The notes under the pieces are model-generated. The model was not told the origin of the DNA. It ran no database searches and saw only the letters and a program-made list of their open reading frames with translations. A stretch of 37,879 nt of DNA from Chara braunii (lineage: Eukaryota; Streptophyta; Charophyceae; Charales; Characeae), in NCBI GenBank assembly GCA_003427395.1, contig BFEA01000919.1:78472-116350 (forward strand), in the 5' to 3' direction. The translations under genes and the position numbers were made by a program. Below, in pieces: positions 1-9,878 of the stretch; position 1 is the stretch's first letter; every line of letters starts with the position of its first letter.

Positions 1-87
<87 letters not shown>

Positions 88-104
88 ACACACACACACA
101 CAGA
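1..104. repeat. CT/CA microsatellite
   Basis: A pure (CT)n run of about 45 bases passes directly into (CA)n with two CAGACA interruptions. It is a compound dinucleotide repeat at the window edge and may continue beyond it. Confidence 0.95.
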
Positions 105-480
105 CATAGTACACACTGTAGTAGTGCATACGTTCATTTGCTAGTGTTAGATTCATTCCATTTTGCTAGATCTGTCAACGGGAGTACTATGGAGTATGCC
201 GCGAGATCCGAGACTTACATGATCTCTCTCTCTCACGCACATTAGCACACACACGTAGTAGTAGTGTATATTTTAATGTTATAGCGGTAGATTCACTCGT
301 TTGTGTTCATCGTTTTCGATGGAAGTATCGTGAAGGCAGCCGCGGGGTTTGAGACTTACCTGTGGAGCGGTGCTCCTATCGATGGAAACTCTCTCCTCGT
401 TGTCATCGATGGTGGCGCTGCGCGCACGATCCGTCACGAGGCTCAGCATGTCGAGGCTACAACATGCAAGAGATATGGCA
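105..480. repeat. degenerate repeat units between dinucleotide tracts, first cluster
   Basis: Two diverged copies of a unit start near 112 and 255. Each has a GTAGTAGTG start, a segment like TTATAGCGGTAGATTCA, a segment like TTCGATGGAAGTATCG, and GAGACTTAC; the second copy also has a GCGGGGTTT part. Short CA or CT tracts separate them. Related units recur at 1345-1680. I see no coding signal. Confidence 0.6.
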
Positions 481-1187
481 AGAATGAATCCGCACTATAA
501 CAAAGTTAAGCGATTACGGCCCACCCTCACGACCCCATAGGCAGCATCGACGGATCTATCGCACATGATCCCCCAAGTCTCTTTCTTCATGCTGGTAAGT
601 TCCTTCTTAACTTCACTCTTCCCTCCTTCTACCTCTTCTCCTTCCACTTTTTTTTTTTTTTTTTTTTTTTTCTTCTTCTTCATCCGTTTGCGCCCTTACC
701 TCTACCTCCGAGATCGATTGTTTTCTTCCTCATTTCCTTAGTGCTCCTTTCCTCTTATTCTGTGTGGCCGCCTTTTCCCCGCTGCGCTATCTTTTCTCCC
801 TCGTGATACTCTCTTTTCCCTTCCTCCCACTACTTCTGCTTCTTCTTCTTCTTCTTCTTCTTCTTCTTCTTCTTCTTCTTCTTCCTCGTCTTTCTCTTCA
901 TCTTTCTTCTTCTTCCTCCCCCTCTTTCTCACACTATCCTCTCCTTTCTACCGCGCAATTGACTTCTCCTCCCTCTTAATCGTAAAGTCCGACGACGTTT
1001 TCACAACACCCTCAGCAACTACCGCCAAGATCAGCACGATCATGACTTTTCACCAGACCAACCAATCGATAGGAGCGACGGTCGGTGTATACAAAGGGCA
1101 GGGTCGTAATCAGCATGAGTTGATGACTCGCGCTTACTAGCATTCCCTATTCAAGATCAATAGTTACAACAATCTATCCCCGTCGCA
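481..1187. other. pyrimidine-rich spacer with T and CTT tracts
   Basis: A T run at about 648-670 and a (CTT)n run at about 836-890 sit in a pyrimidine-rich stretch. The poly-Leu and poly-Glu open frames here come only from the triplet repeat. No gene is seen. Confidence 0.7.
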
Positions 1188-1279
1188 ATGAACCTTAAGG
1201 AGGTTACCCGGGCCTTTCGACCCAGGCAAGGCAATTGCCGGATTTATCGGTGTAGCGTGTGTGCGGCCCAGGTACGTAA

Positions 1280-1690
1280 CCCTCCCCCCCCTCTCTCTCA
1301 CACACACACATACACACATACACACGCGCCGAAGCAATCAAGAGAGTTTATGGATACTTCTATGTTCTAGCGAAAGATTCATTCGATTTAGCTCATCGTA
1401 TCAATGGAAATATCGCGATCCAGTCGCGGGGTTTACACGCATACACACAAACAAACGAGAGTGGCAATGTATATTTCCATGTTATAGCGGTAGATTCAGA
1501 CGATTTGCCTCATCTTATCGATAGACGCAACACGGAGATGTCGTGGAATCTATAATCATACACGATCAGTCACACACACACACACAAATACATACATAAT
1601 CATATACGCACTCACACACACAGATACACAGTAATGTATCTCTCCTAGTTGTAGTGGTAGAGTCATTTTGATGTTATTGTCTTATTCATG
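1280..1690. repeat. degenerate repeat units with CA tracts, second cluster
   Basis: Further copies of the 105-480 unit start near 1345 and 1465, with a partial copy near 1630. They share TTATAGCGGTAGATTCA and the TCAATGGAAATATCG and CGCGGGGTTT segments, with (CA)n tracts at about 1297-1325 and 1570-1622. The arrangement suggests an old tandem array whose copies are held apart by microsatellites. Confidence 0.55.
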
Positions 1691-1826
1691 CCAAGTGTCA
1701 GGTCTCGGCCACATTCCAGTTCAACTAACCAACCAACTCCAACTTACTCTACTATTGAGGTCGCGGGTTCAAGTCCCTCACGCCCTGGGTCGGGGTTAAG
1801 TGTAACTCTCCTATAGCAAAAGAAAG

Positions 1827-2120
1827 AACAACCATTTCATCAAAATGGACATATTATATTTTTTGAACGAAATTAAAATTGAGCTTTTGGATCGAAAATC
1901 CAGTCCAAAATTTTGGCTCCTACAGGTCCGGCGTTCCTAGAACGTCGGACCCCCTAGATGTATCTAATCTCAAGCTGCGACCAGATACATCTAGGGGGTC
2001 CGACGTTCTAGGAACGCCAGACCCCCAGGAGCCAAAAGTTTGAACCAAATTTCGGCCCAAAAACTCAATTTTAATTTCGTTCAAAAAATATAATATATCC
2101 GTTTTGACGAAATGGCTGTT
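1827..2120. repeat. 294-bp fold-back (inverted repeat) element
   Basis: The left arm (about 1827-1966) and right arm (about 1981-2120) are reverse complements over nearly their full length, with roughly a dozen mismatches or small gaps and a loop of about 14 bases. Matching blocks include AACGAAATTAAAATTGAG in both arms and CCCCCTAGATGTATCT near the loop. It could be a fold-back MITE or a source of a long hairpin RNA. No protein is encoded and no clear target-site duplication was identified. Confidence 0.85.
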
Positions 2121-2134
2121 AAAAGAGCTAGCTC

Positions 2135-2207
2135 GGGTCGGGGCAGATTCGATCCCTAGGTTTCTTGTTTGTCAATCTGGTCCGAAACATACTGAGCTAG
2201 CTCCCAC
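2135..2207 (-). ncRNA. tRNA-like Pol III sequence (SINE head or decayed tRNA)
   Basis: Read on the minus strand, an A-box-like TAGCTCAGTATG (about 2192-2203) is followed about 30 bases later by a B-box-like GGATCGAATCTGCC. This is the spacing of an internal Pol III promoter. The acceptor stem does not fold convincingly, so a tRNA-derived SINE or a tRNA relic is more likely than a working tRNA. It lies directly beside the fold-back element. Confidence 0.45.
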
Positions 2208-2934
2208 TTCGAAAAGAAGAGGATCTGCCCTAGTATAAATACAGTAGTGGGGCTAGTCGTACGCACATTTCTAAGTCTATATGTGCATATGCTTGCTGGT
2301 CCGCGTGCCTGTCTATGTGCTTGTCGGCTTGAGTGTGTATGTGACCCGCACGGACACTTGGTTGATCGGAAGGCCCGAAGGGCCGGTACTTACGTTGAAG
2401 CCGTAAATTTGAGGGTTGCAGTGGGAAAACATTCCAGTAGCGGGGATAGGCCTGCGCCACTTAAGAGCAGCGGAAAAAGCAAAAGTAGCAGGTAGGTCCG
2501 TACCACACCAAGTAGAGGTACATGTGCTGGGTACTTGTGGTCGAGCAGAAGAAGACAAAATTGACATTTCTAGATGTCGAGTACTGGTAGGTAGATAGGT
2601 ACCAGCCAAAGTCTCAGTATGTGTCGTAGATACATCCGATACAACACTAATCTAATCAACCCCACGACCTTCTCGGTCGGAGGGTATTACTATCGATCCT
2701 AACCATCACAGCGCGCGCATACTATCGAAAAGTTTCTCACCGATTTGCCCCGGCCTCAATGGTCGAGGAAATTGGCTGAAGCATCGTGCTAAAGTGCGCA
2801 CACCTTTTTCATTTCAGACCGGCCCCATCATGGTAGCCTGTGTCGTTGTTATGTTAACTGCAAAAGCATGGCCAAATACCCTTGTAAGGGTATTCGGTCC
2901 GACAACGTGGCATTGATTAATAAATTAATGAATA
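2208..2934. other. no gene recognised
   Basis: A TATAAATA string occurs at about 2235 and a short perfect hairpin AATACCCTT-gt-AAGGGTATT at 2875-2894. Open frames here are short, overlapping on both strands, and match nothing I know. Confidence 0.5.
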
Positions 2935-2988
2935 GGTGTCGCAGAAGCTGAACGTGAATATGTGTCGCAGAAGATGAACGCGAAAGCT
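2935..2988. repeat. 26-bp tandem duplication
   Basis: Two adjacent copies of a 26-bp unit beginning GTGTCGCAGAAG(C/A)TGAACG, with a few mismatches. Confidence 0.7.
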
Positions 2989-3299
2989 ATATTGCTGCTA
3001 ATGATGATGAAAATTGGTGATGTTCACATAAAGATGACATAATGGTGCTCCACAACTGGCAATCTTGAAACTCTTGGTGCTCTTGATGAAAAGCCTGCAC
3101 AAAATACAAACAAGAAAAAGAAAAAAAAACACAGATAAATTTAATGATGATCTTCCAGCTTGACGATATCCTCCCACTCAGTGTTGAAGCTTCAAATAGG
3201 GCAAGCAATCTCCACACTTCGGTCTTCTTACGTGACTCCACTTCCGTCCACCGACGTCGACATTCGCCAACTTGCAAGAGCTCTCCAGCCTGTTAAGGG

Positions 3300-3602
3300 C
3301 ATCAACTATGGAGTACTTAATGTAGAAGACATCAAACTGACATTTCGTTAAAACTGACATTTTTTTCTAAATTCACAAAAGTGGACTTAGTCAAAGTTTC
3401 ATTGCTCATCGGGTGAGAAAGTGATTATCTCACTTTGTTCATCTGATGTACCTAAACGTAAAGTACCGTTAACATAAATGTTGTTTTTTTGTACGCTCAA
3501 CAACGCTTCGCTTCCCACTCACAGCCAGCGCCTCGCTGCTCCATTGCAGTCAGAGCCACAATCAACTATGGAGTACTGAATGTAGAAGACATCAGGAAAA
3601 TG
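3300..3602. repeat. locally duplicated segments
   Basis: About 37 bases at 3300-3337 (ATCAACTATGGAGTACT then AATGTAGAAGACATCA) recur at 3562-3595 with one mismatch. The segment just before the second copy (3511-3552, CTTCCCACTCACAGCCAGCG and on) recurs at 3890-3930. Adjacent duplicated blocks from different places suggest a small rearrangement with filler DNA. Confidence 0.7.
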
Positions 3603-4157
3603 TTCAAATAGCAGTCACCGCCACTGTTCTCCTTTCTTCTCTGTGCCTAAGGCCAGATGCCACGTCAGCCTGTGGCGTGGCACTTGCCAAGCACCTCCGG
3701 ATTCTGTGCGTATGTAAAGCATTGTCCCTCTCCAATCCACCTCACCACAAAGCCCACGCACTAGCGTCTCCCTCGTGCCGACAACTTGCGGTATGCCACG
3801 TGTTAGACATTATTGTTGTACACTTGTCGAGCCAGCGCCCTGCCAGTTGTAAGTGGCCAACCCCGCCTCTCACATGCTGCCAATGCTTTGCTTCCCACTC
3901 ACAGCCAGCGCCTCGCTGCTCCATTGCAGTCAGCGCCTCGCTGCTCGCAGAAAGCCATCGCCCCGCCTCCCCCAACCAGCCAGCACCGCCCCCACCAGCG
4001 TTCAACATAGCGCTGCCCGCACGCAGCCATCACCTCGCTGCCCGCCCGCCACTTGCCCGCCGCTCAGCGCTAACGCGCGCCTAACAGCAGGAGACAAAGA
4101 ATCTGGTTAGGTTAAGACCAGCTCCAACCCACTAGCATCCTGGTCCCCGGCAGCCGG
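3603..4157. other. C-rich spacer, no gene recognised
   Basis: It contains the second copy of the CTTCCCACTCACAGCC block (3890-3930), followed by short internal repeats of GCGCCTCGCTGCTC. The open frames are Pro/Ala/Ser-rich composition artefacts. Confidence 0.5.
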
Positions 4158-4212
4158 AAATGCGACACCTTGACACAGACGCCGATGCCCACTATATCGA
4201 AACCCTAAGGCT
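4158..4212 (+). repeat. direct repeat, upstream copy
   Basis: About 55 bases (ATGCGACACCTTGACACAGA and on, including GCCCACTATATCG) match 6667-6722 in the same orientation at roughly 85% by eye. The two copies bracket the organelle-derived block. Confidence 0.7.
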
Positions 4213-4670
4213 GTGAATTTATTTTTGTCAAGCTACTACCGGTAGTTGTTAGGACTTGTTTTTTTTTCAGGCATTCTTCAGAGCACGAAAACTCACAGAA
4301 TTTGAAGTACTTTTTGAGCTGGCCCAGACATGGCTGAGTGACAAAAATAAAAAATGTGCCGAATCGACGCGACGATTATTTCCAGGTCTAAATCATTTTT
4401 TGAAAATATTCTGATATTTTTCCTAGAAAAAAAACGACCTCATCCATGAATTATCAAAATTTCATATTTTTTTGCGAATTCCTCCGAGCACAGAAAATCT
4501 TCAAAGTAGCCTCTTGCAAAACACGTGGTTCGTTGCGCCTGACCTCCCTGATTTGAAAAGACAGGCCTCAACCATTGGGCCTGAAGGCCCTTTTGCAGTT
4601 CACATGCCCTCACTTCTTTTTGGGGTCCGCTTTTACCCCAAAAACGGTCCTTCCTTTTTCCAAATGTCCT
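4213..4670. other. no gene recognised, AT-rich
   Basis: A noncoding-looking stretch with T and A runs between the direct repeat and the start of nad1 similarity. Confidence 0.5.
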
Positions 4671-5043
4671 TTGAAATTAATGATAAAAGAGCCTATTCTA
4701 CCAAGTAGTTTTATTTTATTCACCTTTATAATGGCCCCTGTTATTACATTTATGTTAAGTTTAGCTGCTTGGGCAGTAATACCTTTTGATTATGGTATGG
4801 TACTGCCAAATTTAAATGTAGGTATATTTTACATATTTGCTATTTCGTCCTTAGGTGTCTATGGTATTATAACAGCAGGTTGGTTTAGTAATTCCAAATA
4901 TGCTTTTCTAGGAGCACTACGATCTCCTGCTCAAATGGTTTCTTATGAAGTTTCTATTGGTCTTATTATAATTACTGTATTAATTTGCGTAGGTTGTTGT
5001 AATTTCACGGAAATCGTCATAGCACAAAAACAGATATGGTTTG
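4671..5043 (+). pseudogene. nad1: mitochondrial nad1 fragment (NADH dehydrogenase subunit 1)
   Basis: About 124 codons match the first part of mitochondrial complex I subunit 1, from [13 protein letters not shown] through [46 protein letters not shown] and [11 protein letters not shown] to [11 protein letters not shown] complete Nad1 is about 325 residues, so both ends are missing. The frame is open, but the upstream part of the open frame is unrelated and the downstream end switches abruptly into plastid rpl22. Nad1 normally forms part of the proton-pumping membrane arm of complex I. Here it is a nuclear copy (NUMT) without start or stop of its own. A mitochondrial origin, rather than plastid ndhA, is favoured by AWAVIPFD and [10 protein letters not shown]. 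Confidence 0.88.
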
Positions 5044-5183
5044 ATATTCTAAGTGAAGCTAAGATAGATGAAGGCACAACCATAAAAAGATTTCAACCTA
5101 GAGCTCAAGGACGAGCATATTCTATATACAAACCAACTTGTCCTATTACAATTGTTATGAAATCAAAAAATAAAATTCCATAA
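5044..5183 (+). pseudogene. rpl22: plastid rpl22 3' fragment
   Basis: Immediately after the nad1 piece, in the same frame, comes the C-terminal end of ribosomal protein L22: [20 protein letters not shown], then [16 protein letters not shown] and a native-looking stop at 5181. Only about the last 45 residues are present. rpl22 is plastid-encoded in green plants and not expected in charophyte mitochondria, so this block likely came from the plastid genome. The matching N-terminal piece lies at 5856-5939 on the opposite strand, so the gene is split and inverted in this locus. Confidence 0.75.
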
Positions 5184-5193
5184 CAATTTTATT

Positions 5194-5665
5194 TTTATTT
5201 CTTCTGTATGTAAAGACTACACTTGAAAAAATAGAAAAAAGTATCATTGTAGTGATTAATATTTCTCTAGCTAGCGAGCCTACGGCCTTTGTTTTTGCTT
5301 TTTTGCAATCTTTAGTATTTAGTCGAGCAAAAACTTATACAGTAATTGGGTAGTTGAAAATAGCTTCTATTTATCAAAGTGCTTCTTTGATTGCACAAAA
5401 AATAAGAAACAAATTGGAACAAAAAACATAATTTCGTCAAATTTGTAGATCTATTTTCCAACAAATTAAAAAATGCAATTATGTGAAAGGAATTCGCATT
5501 AGTTGTTCAGGTCGAAACAATGGTGCAGAGATTGCTAAGACTGAATGCAGAAAATATGTTCAAACATCTTTCCATGTGTTCTTAAATAAAATAGATTATG
5601 CTCAGGCACAAGCATCTACTCCTTATGGAATCTTAGGTGTTAAGGTGTGGGTCTTATATTCTTAA
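5194..5665 (+). pseudogene. rps3: mitochondrial rps3 C-terminal fragment with two stops
   Basis: One continuous frame encodes the C-terminal part of mitochondrial-type ribosomal protein S3: [70 protein letters not shown] and a normal stop. In-frame stops at 5351 (TAG) and 5429 (TAA) break it, and the N-terminal half is missing. The AEIAKTEC and [13 protein letters not shown] wording matches mitochondrial S3 rather than plastid S3. It is followed by rpl16, which preserves the mitochondrial gene order rps3-rpl16. Confidence 0.85.
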
Positions 5666-5682
5666 AATCAACCAAAACACAT

Positions 5683-5840
5683 ATGTTATATCCAAAACGT
5701 ACAAAATTTTGTTAATATCAGAAAGGAAGAAGCAAAGGCTCCCACGCGGCGACACAACTTTGTATTCGAAAATATAGTCTTAAGAGTTGTAAAGCAGGTC
5801 GCATATCATATCAAGGAATTGAAGCGGCGCGTCGTGCTAA
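5683..5840 (+). pseudogene. rpl16: mitochondrial rpl16 5' fragment with early stop
   Basis: It starts at ATG with MLYPKRTKF, hits a stop at codon 11 (TAA, 5713), then continues in frame as YQKGRSKG, TQLCIRKYSLKSCKAGRISY and QGIEAARRA. These match the N-terminal part of mitochondrial ribosomal protein L16. Similarity ends near 5840, so more than half of the gene is missing. The 18-base spacing after rps3 is as expected for a co-transferred mitochondrial segment. Confidence 0.82.
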
Positions 5841-5855
5841 CACCAAGAAATTTGA

Positions 5856-5939
5856 CTTACGGGTTTTATGAAAAGAAATATTTAGTGATTTTAAAGAAGC
5901 TTTTAGAATAGGACTAAATTTTTTTTACTTCTAGTTCAT
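5856..5939 (-). pseudogene. rpl22: plastid rpl22 5' fragment
   Basis: On the minus strand, directly downstream of the rps19 end, a frame beginning at ATG 5939 has two early stops and then reads ILKASLKSLNISFHKTRK, like the N-terminus of plastid L22. Similarity stops where the rpl16 fragment begins. rps19 followed by rpl22 is the standard plastid order, supporting a plastid origin for this block. Confidence 0.6.
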
Positions 5940-5952
5940 TTTATGCCTCTAA

Positions 5953-6033
5953 TTAGCGATGAGATTTTTTATCATTTTTAGCATGACCTCGAAAAGTACG
6001 GGTAGCTGAGAATTTTCCTAATTTATGTCCTAC
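5953..6033 (-). pseudogene. rps19: plastid rps19 3' fragment
   Basis: The minus strand encodes VGHKLGKFSATRTF then RGHAKNDKKSHR and a stop, the last 26 or so residues of ribosomal protein S19. The RGHAK-DKK-R ending is plastid-like. Only about a quarter of the gene is present. Confidence 0.8.
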
Positions 6034-6282
6034 CAACTACAAGTGATAACGAGAAAGTAAATACAACCATAAGAAAAACTCAACTAATACTTAGAATATC
6101 CATTAAATTAACTCCTGAAAAGAAATAAGTTTGTATTGAAATAACTTTGTATTATATGAATTAAGAGAGAATAGAAAAGAACTCAATTAAATAATAAAGA
6201 CATATTAATTTTTTTCATAAATAAAGAATGAAATTTATTAGTCTTCTATTCAATAATATCAATAATCAATACATAAAGAAAG
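6034..6282. other. AT-rich, probably organelle-derived, no gene recognised
   Basis: Base composition stays as AT-rich as the flanking organelle fragments, but I could not assign a gene. It may be organelle spacer. Confidence 0.45.
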
Positions 6283-6360
6283 AAACCAATATGTGGTTCT
6301 GCACATTCCACCACTTCTCCATTCATTTCTAAAACATATCCATCAAATGATTGTTGAATA
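6283..6360 (-). pseudogene. nad7: mitochondrial nad7 fragment
   Basis: The minus strand reads GYVLEMNGEVVECAEPHIGF, close to the mitochondrial Nad7 (complex I 49-kDa subunit) N-terminal motif LVLEMNGEVVERAEPHIG. Only about 25 residues are recognisable and flanking codons do not continue the match. Plastid ndhH is a poorer fit because it has different residues around the EPHIG position. Confidence 0.6.
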
Positions 6361-6666
6361 TATAAAATATAGGTTGTTTAAGAATCGATAGTCGTCTTGC
6401 CAAAAATATTCAATTTTTGTTTATATGGTGTAGTCAAATAGTTGAAAAACAAAAACACAATTCTAAGCTAAGACATTGAGGTCGTTGGTCGGTCGCGTTA
6501 TCTCATTGGAGTATAGCCAAGTTGAAACGCATCAGTTTTTTATCCTGACATGCAAAGGTTCTACAAGAGCTAGTTGTAGGTAGTCTGCAATATCTTGGAG
6601 GACCGGTTTCACAAATTTTCCCCGCCCCTAAGAACCCACTTGCAAAGTGGTCCTCCGCCGCCAAAA

Positions 6667-6722
6667 ATGTGACACCTTGAAACAGACGTCGAAGCCCACC
6701 ATATCGCAACCTAGGGTGCGAA
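6667..6722 (+). repeat. direct repeat, downstream copy
   Basis: ATGTGACACCTTGAAACAGA and on, including GCCCACCATATCG, is the partner of 4158-4212. It may mark the end of a larger duplicated or captured unit that contains the organelle DNA. Confidence 0.7.
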
Positions 6723-7884
6723 CATAGACTAGTGAGAGGATGAGATAGATGGGTACTACCAAAAAAGATGAAATAGATGAGCAACCTCCAACAAACTTAC
6801 CGGGGCAGTCAATGTTGGCAGCCAAGGACCCAGGACCTCACTTTTTTTTTTCCGCCATGCAAAATCGCACACGACAGCGTTTAGCACACGTGTGGAAGAA
6901 CAACGGCGTTGGGTCGTGCCACGTCACAAGCTGACGTGGAATTCGGTCAGACCCTCCATCGGATCCATCGGAGTGGGGGGTTCCATGCATGACTCCATAC
7001 CCGCCAAGTTTCTGATACGTGGCAAGGAAGGGGGAAGGAGCCGACATCAACGGCTGCCAGAGGAGTCGCAATGGAGTGAGCCATTAGCAAAGCCGAAGTG
7101 TGTGTAAGAAGAGACACTGGACAACAGAAGGCCAACGGTACGACCAGAGTCGTAGCATCAAGGAGGAGATCGACATCAACGACGAGTGACAACCGAAGGA
7201 GTCGAAGAGGGGTGTGCCATTGCCAAAGCCGAAGTACGCAAGAGTCAACGATGACCTTGACATCGACGACGAGCGATAGAAGAGAAAAGGCGCCAAGCGA
7301 TTGGCATCGACGGGACTCGTGGCGAGGAAGTGTGAAAGAAAAGAAACCCCTGAAACGGAAGGACATCAACAACCGTGAGTAGTATAGGAGCGGAGAACGA
7401 CAAGCGACTAGCATCAGCGAATCCTTGCAGAGCATCCGAGAAAGGTGCCATCGAAGAAGTGGAATACAAGTAGTGGTGATATATGATTGACATCGAAGGA
7501 TGTTCTTTGAACGCACTCGACATAAACGTCAAGCGGCGGAGGAGCAGAGGTGACAAGCAATTGGCATCGGCGGGATAAGTGGGAGCGGAGTAAGCTTGAC
7601 AGAAACGATGAGCGGCAGAGGAGCAGAGGCGACAAGTAATTGGCGGCAGGACACGTGGCATGCGCGAGAGAAGGGAGAGTAGGAATACAGAGGAGCAGTG
7701 TGAGACCTGCTGAGAAGGGAAGTTTCGATCCACGTAGAGGTGATAAGAAGAAGTTGGGCAGCTACGACAAGTGGCATCGGCGGGACTTTAGAAGAACCAA
7801 ATGGCGAGGAGGAAGAAACTCCGGATTGTGTCACTACGAAAACAACACCCTGCTGGAGAACGAGCGGCGATTGATTAGGAGATA
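6723..7884. repeat. diverged tandem-like repeats
   Basis: Between about 7040 and 7800, recurring phrases such as GACATCAACGACGAG, CCATT(A/G)CAAAGCCGAAGT (7081 and 7217), GAGGCGACAAG(C/T)AATTGGC (7547 and 7625) and GGCATCGGCGGGA(C/T) appear in variable order. The clearest pair, 7045-7100 and 7164-7235, is offset by about 125 bases. Open frames on both strands are repeat artefacts. Confidence 0.5.
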
Positions 7885-8084
7885 GCGAGACAGGCCAGAT
7901 ATTTCTCCCCCTCCCTCCCCCCGCCCCCCGAACCCTGTTTCTACCTTTGTTCAACCCGCTCCCACCCCACTGGTATCACCCCCGGGGCCCTTGAAGTCAG
8001 CTTAGGTACAAATCCTTGAAGCCAGCTCAGGCAAAAAAAAGGGGGAAACGAACTCACAAAAACACAAAATGGAAGTACGTCGCA

Positions 8085-9488
8085 ATGAGGCACAACCTCG
8101 ACAGACACCTATCAATAAACCGTTATGTGAGACCGGCAAACATAAAGAACAAGAAGATCACCCCCCGGTCAACAAATCGAATAGGTGGACTCCTCGCCCG
8201 AACAGAGATGCAATTATACCAACATCAGTGGCCACCCCTATCAGACGACCAGAACAAAGGAACACCTGCGGACGAATCTGACCAAGCATCGTCCCCTCGC
8301 AACGGCGTTGGTCAAGAAAGGACTACGACGCCGGAAGGAATTTCCCCCGATAAAGACCTGATTATGGAAACAGAAGAGGGAGATGAAGAAAGCGAGAGCG
8401 ACAGGGATGAAGGGGTGCTGACAGAAGAGGAAAAAAATATAGAAGAAGAGAAACGTAAACAAACCCCCGAGATTGACCAAACTTCAGATTCAGGAGGGAA
8501 GAAAGGTTCATGGGCACAAAGGGTCAGGAACACGATTCAGGAAAAAGTCCTCACTATTAAATGGGTCTCTCCAGGAGACCATCAAGGAGGAACCGAAGTG
8601 TTGAATGTACCCCTCCGTAACCTTTCATTTGCCAGAGCATACTTCCTCACCCTGTTCCTCCTCCCCTCAGAAAATCAAGTGGTTGACCAAGGAGGGAGGA
8701 AAACAATGATGAAGACATATCCTGCGGACAAATTGGAAGCAAGAGATAACGCGTATATTAAGCATGCAAGCAACTGGCAGTTCCATGGGGAGGTCACTCA
8801 GAAATCGGTCAACGACAAGATAAGATGGATATGTAGACGATTGGAAGAGATGAAAGACATAGCTGAGGCGGTTCAGGAATTCTTCTTAATCCAACCCCTT
8901 TCCTCAATGGTATTGACAGTTCTCAACCTTTTCACCCAGAATAAACAAAAGATGGATGGATGGAAGAAAATCAAATGGGAAAGATCAGACGTGCGTATAT
9001 ACCCTTGGCAACCAAAGAAACTGACCCCGAAAGAGAAAAGAGAACAATTGATGAAGGGTTTTTTCTGGGTGGAGCTGAGACACATCCCTGTTGAGGTGCA
9101 GGGTGCTTTTGTTTACGATTTTGGCCAACATTACAAAATCGTCGACTTCATTGATCCCCTCCCCTCCTTCGTGGCAAAACGGGACGATTACATGATGTTG
9201 GCTTTGGACCTCCCCAAAGACCAACCCTTTTCTATAGATGATATCATCCCCTTCAGGATGGGAGGGAAAACTTACTAAATTCACACAGCACACAAGTTCA
9301 GGCCTTGGTGCTTCAAGTGCAGGGCGTACGGGCACTTGAGCACGGAATCAGCAGCAGGACGTCTTCAACGGGATCAACACAGACCAAGCAGGTGGCGCAC
9401 AGTGGACCCGGGCCATGAGGGGTGGGTATATCTCGAAGACCTTAATTCCAAAGGCCAAACGAAAGGCTGGGTGTGGGAAGGCCGATGA
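8085..9488 (+). pseudogene. LINE ORF1, nucleic-acid-binding protein with zinc knuckle
   Basis: This is probably the LINE's RNA-binding ORF1p. The first in-frame ATG is 8085. An acidic, low-complexity stretch (about 8350-8470) is followed by a region with WVELRHIPVEVQG and FVAKRDDYMMLALDLP, laid out like the DUF4283-type domain of plant LINE ORF1. A TAA at 9276 stops the frame. Reading on in the same frame gives FRPWCFKCRAYGHL, a CCHC knuckle whose fourth ligand is Ser (codon 9348) instead of Cys, and the frame ends at 9486. Both the stop and the lost ligand indicate decay. The DUF4283 assignment is by layout and not certain. Confidence 0.7.
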
Positions 9489-9878
9489 GACATATGCTGG
9501 ACCACCAGGCCCCCGAACGACTGGGTCCCCCCGGCCCTAAAAGAGCCCAAGAAGTTTGAAAAGACCCCCCCCACCAACTAGGAGCCAGAAACAAGGTTAC
9601 CGGTCCATGGACTGCTTCCCCCCCCCCGAGGACAGAACAAGCACGCGAACATGTCACCCAAACAACTGAACGAGAAACAGAAAAAATCAGACTTGGGGCC
9701 AGCATCCACGGAATACCTACCTACTGGGAACCAGCTAACAGTGCAATCCGGAATTGAGAGATAGCAGAAGGAATGGAGGCTCAAGATCAAAGAGGCGGAT
9801 AAACCCAACTCTTCGCACCCGGCAAAAGCCACTCCAGAGATCTCGAAAGGGGGACAGGGAACACACAACGACACCACA

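Noticed and set aside
738-979. Poly-Leu / poly-Glu open frames on both strands
   Set aside because: Direct translation of a (CTT)n tract; no domain or start context.
1750-1800. B-box-like GCGGGTTCAAGTCCC on the + strand
   Set aside because: No A box at the right distance and no cloverleaf; kept out as a tRNA call.
3677-4084. Ala/Pro/Ser/His-rich 135-residue frame
   Set aside because: Composition artefact over duplicated C-rich sequence, with frames on both strands.
4575-5183. Treating the 202-residue open frame as one gene
   Set aside because: It is a chance fusion: unrelated sequence, then mitochondrial nad1, then plastid rpl22.
7677-7690. AGGAATACAG as the LINE A 5' target duplication (compare AGGAATATAG after the poly(A))
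   Set aside because: Only ten bases with one mismatch, inside a repeat-rich region; not enough to set the 5' end.
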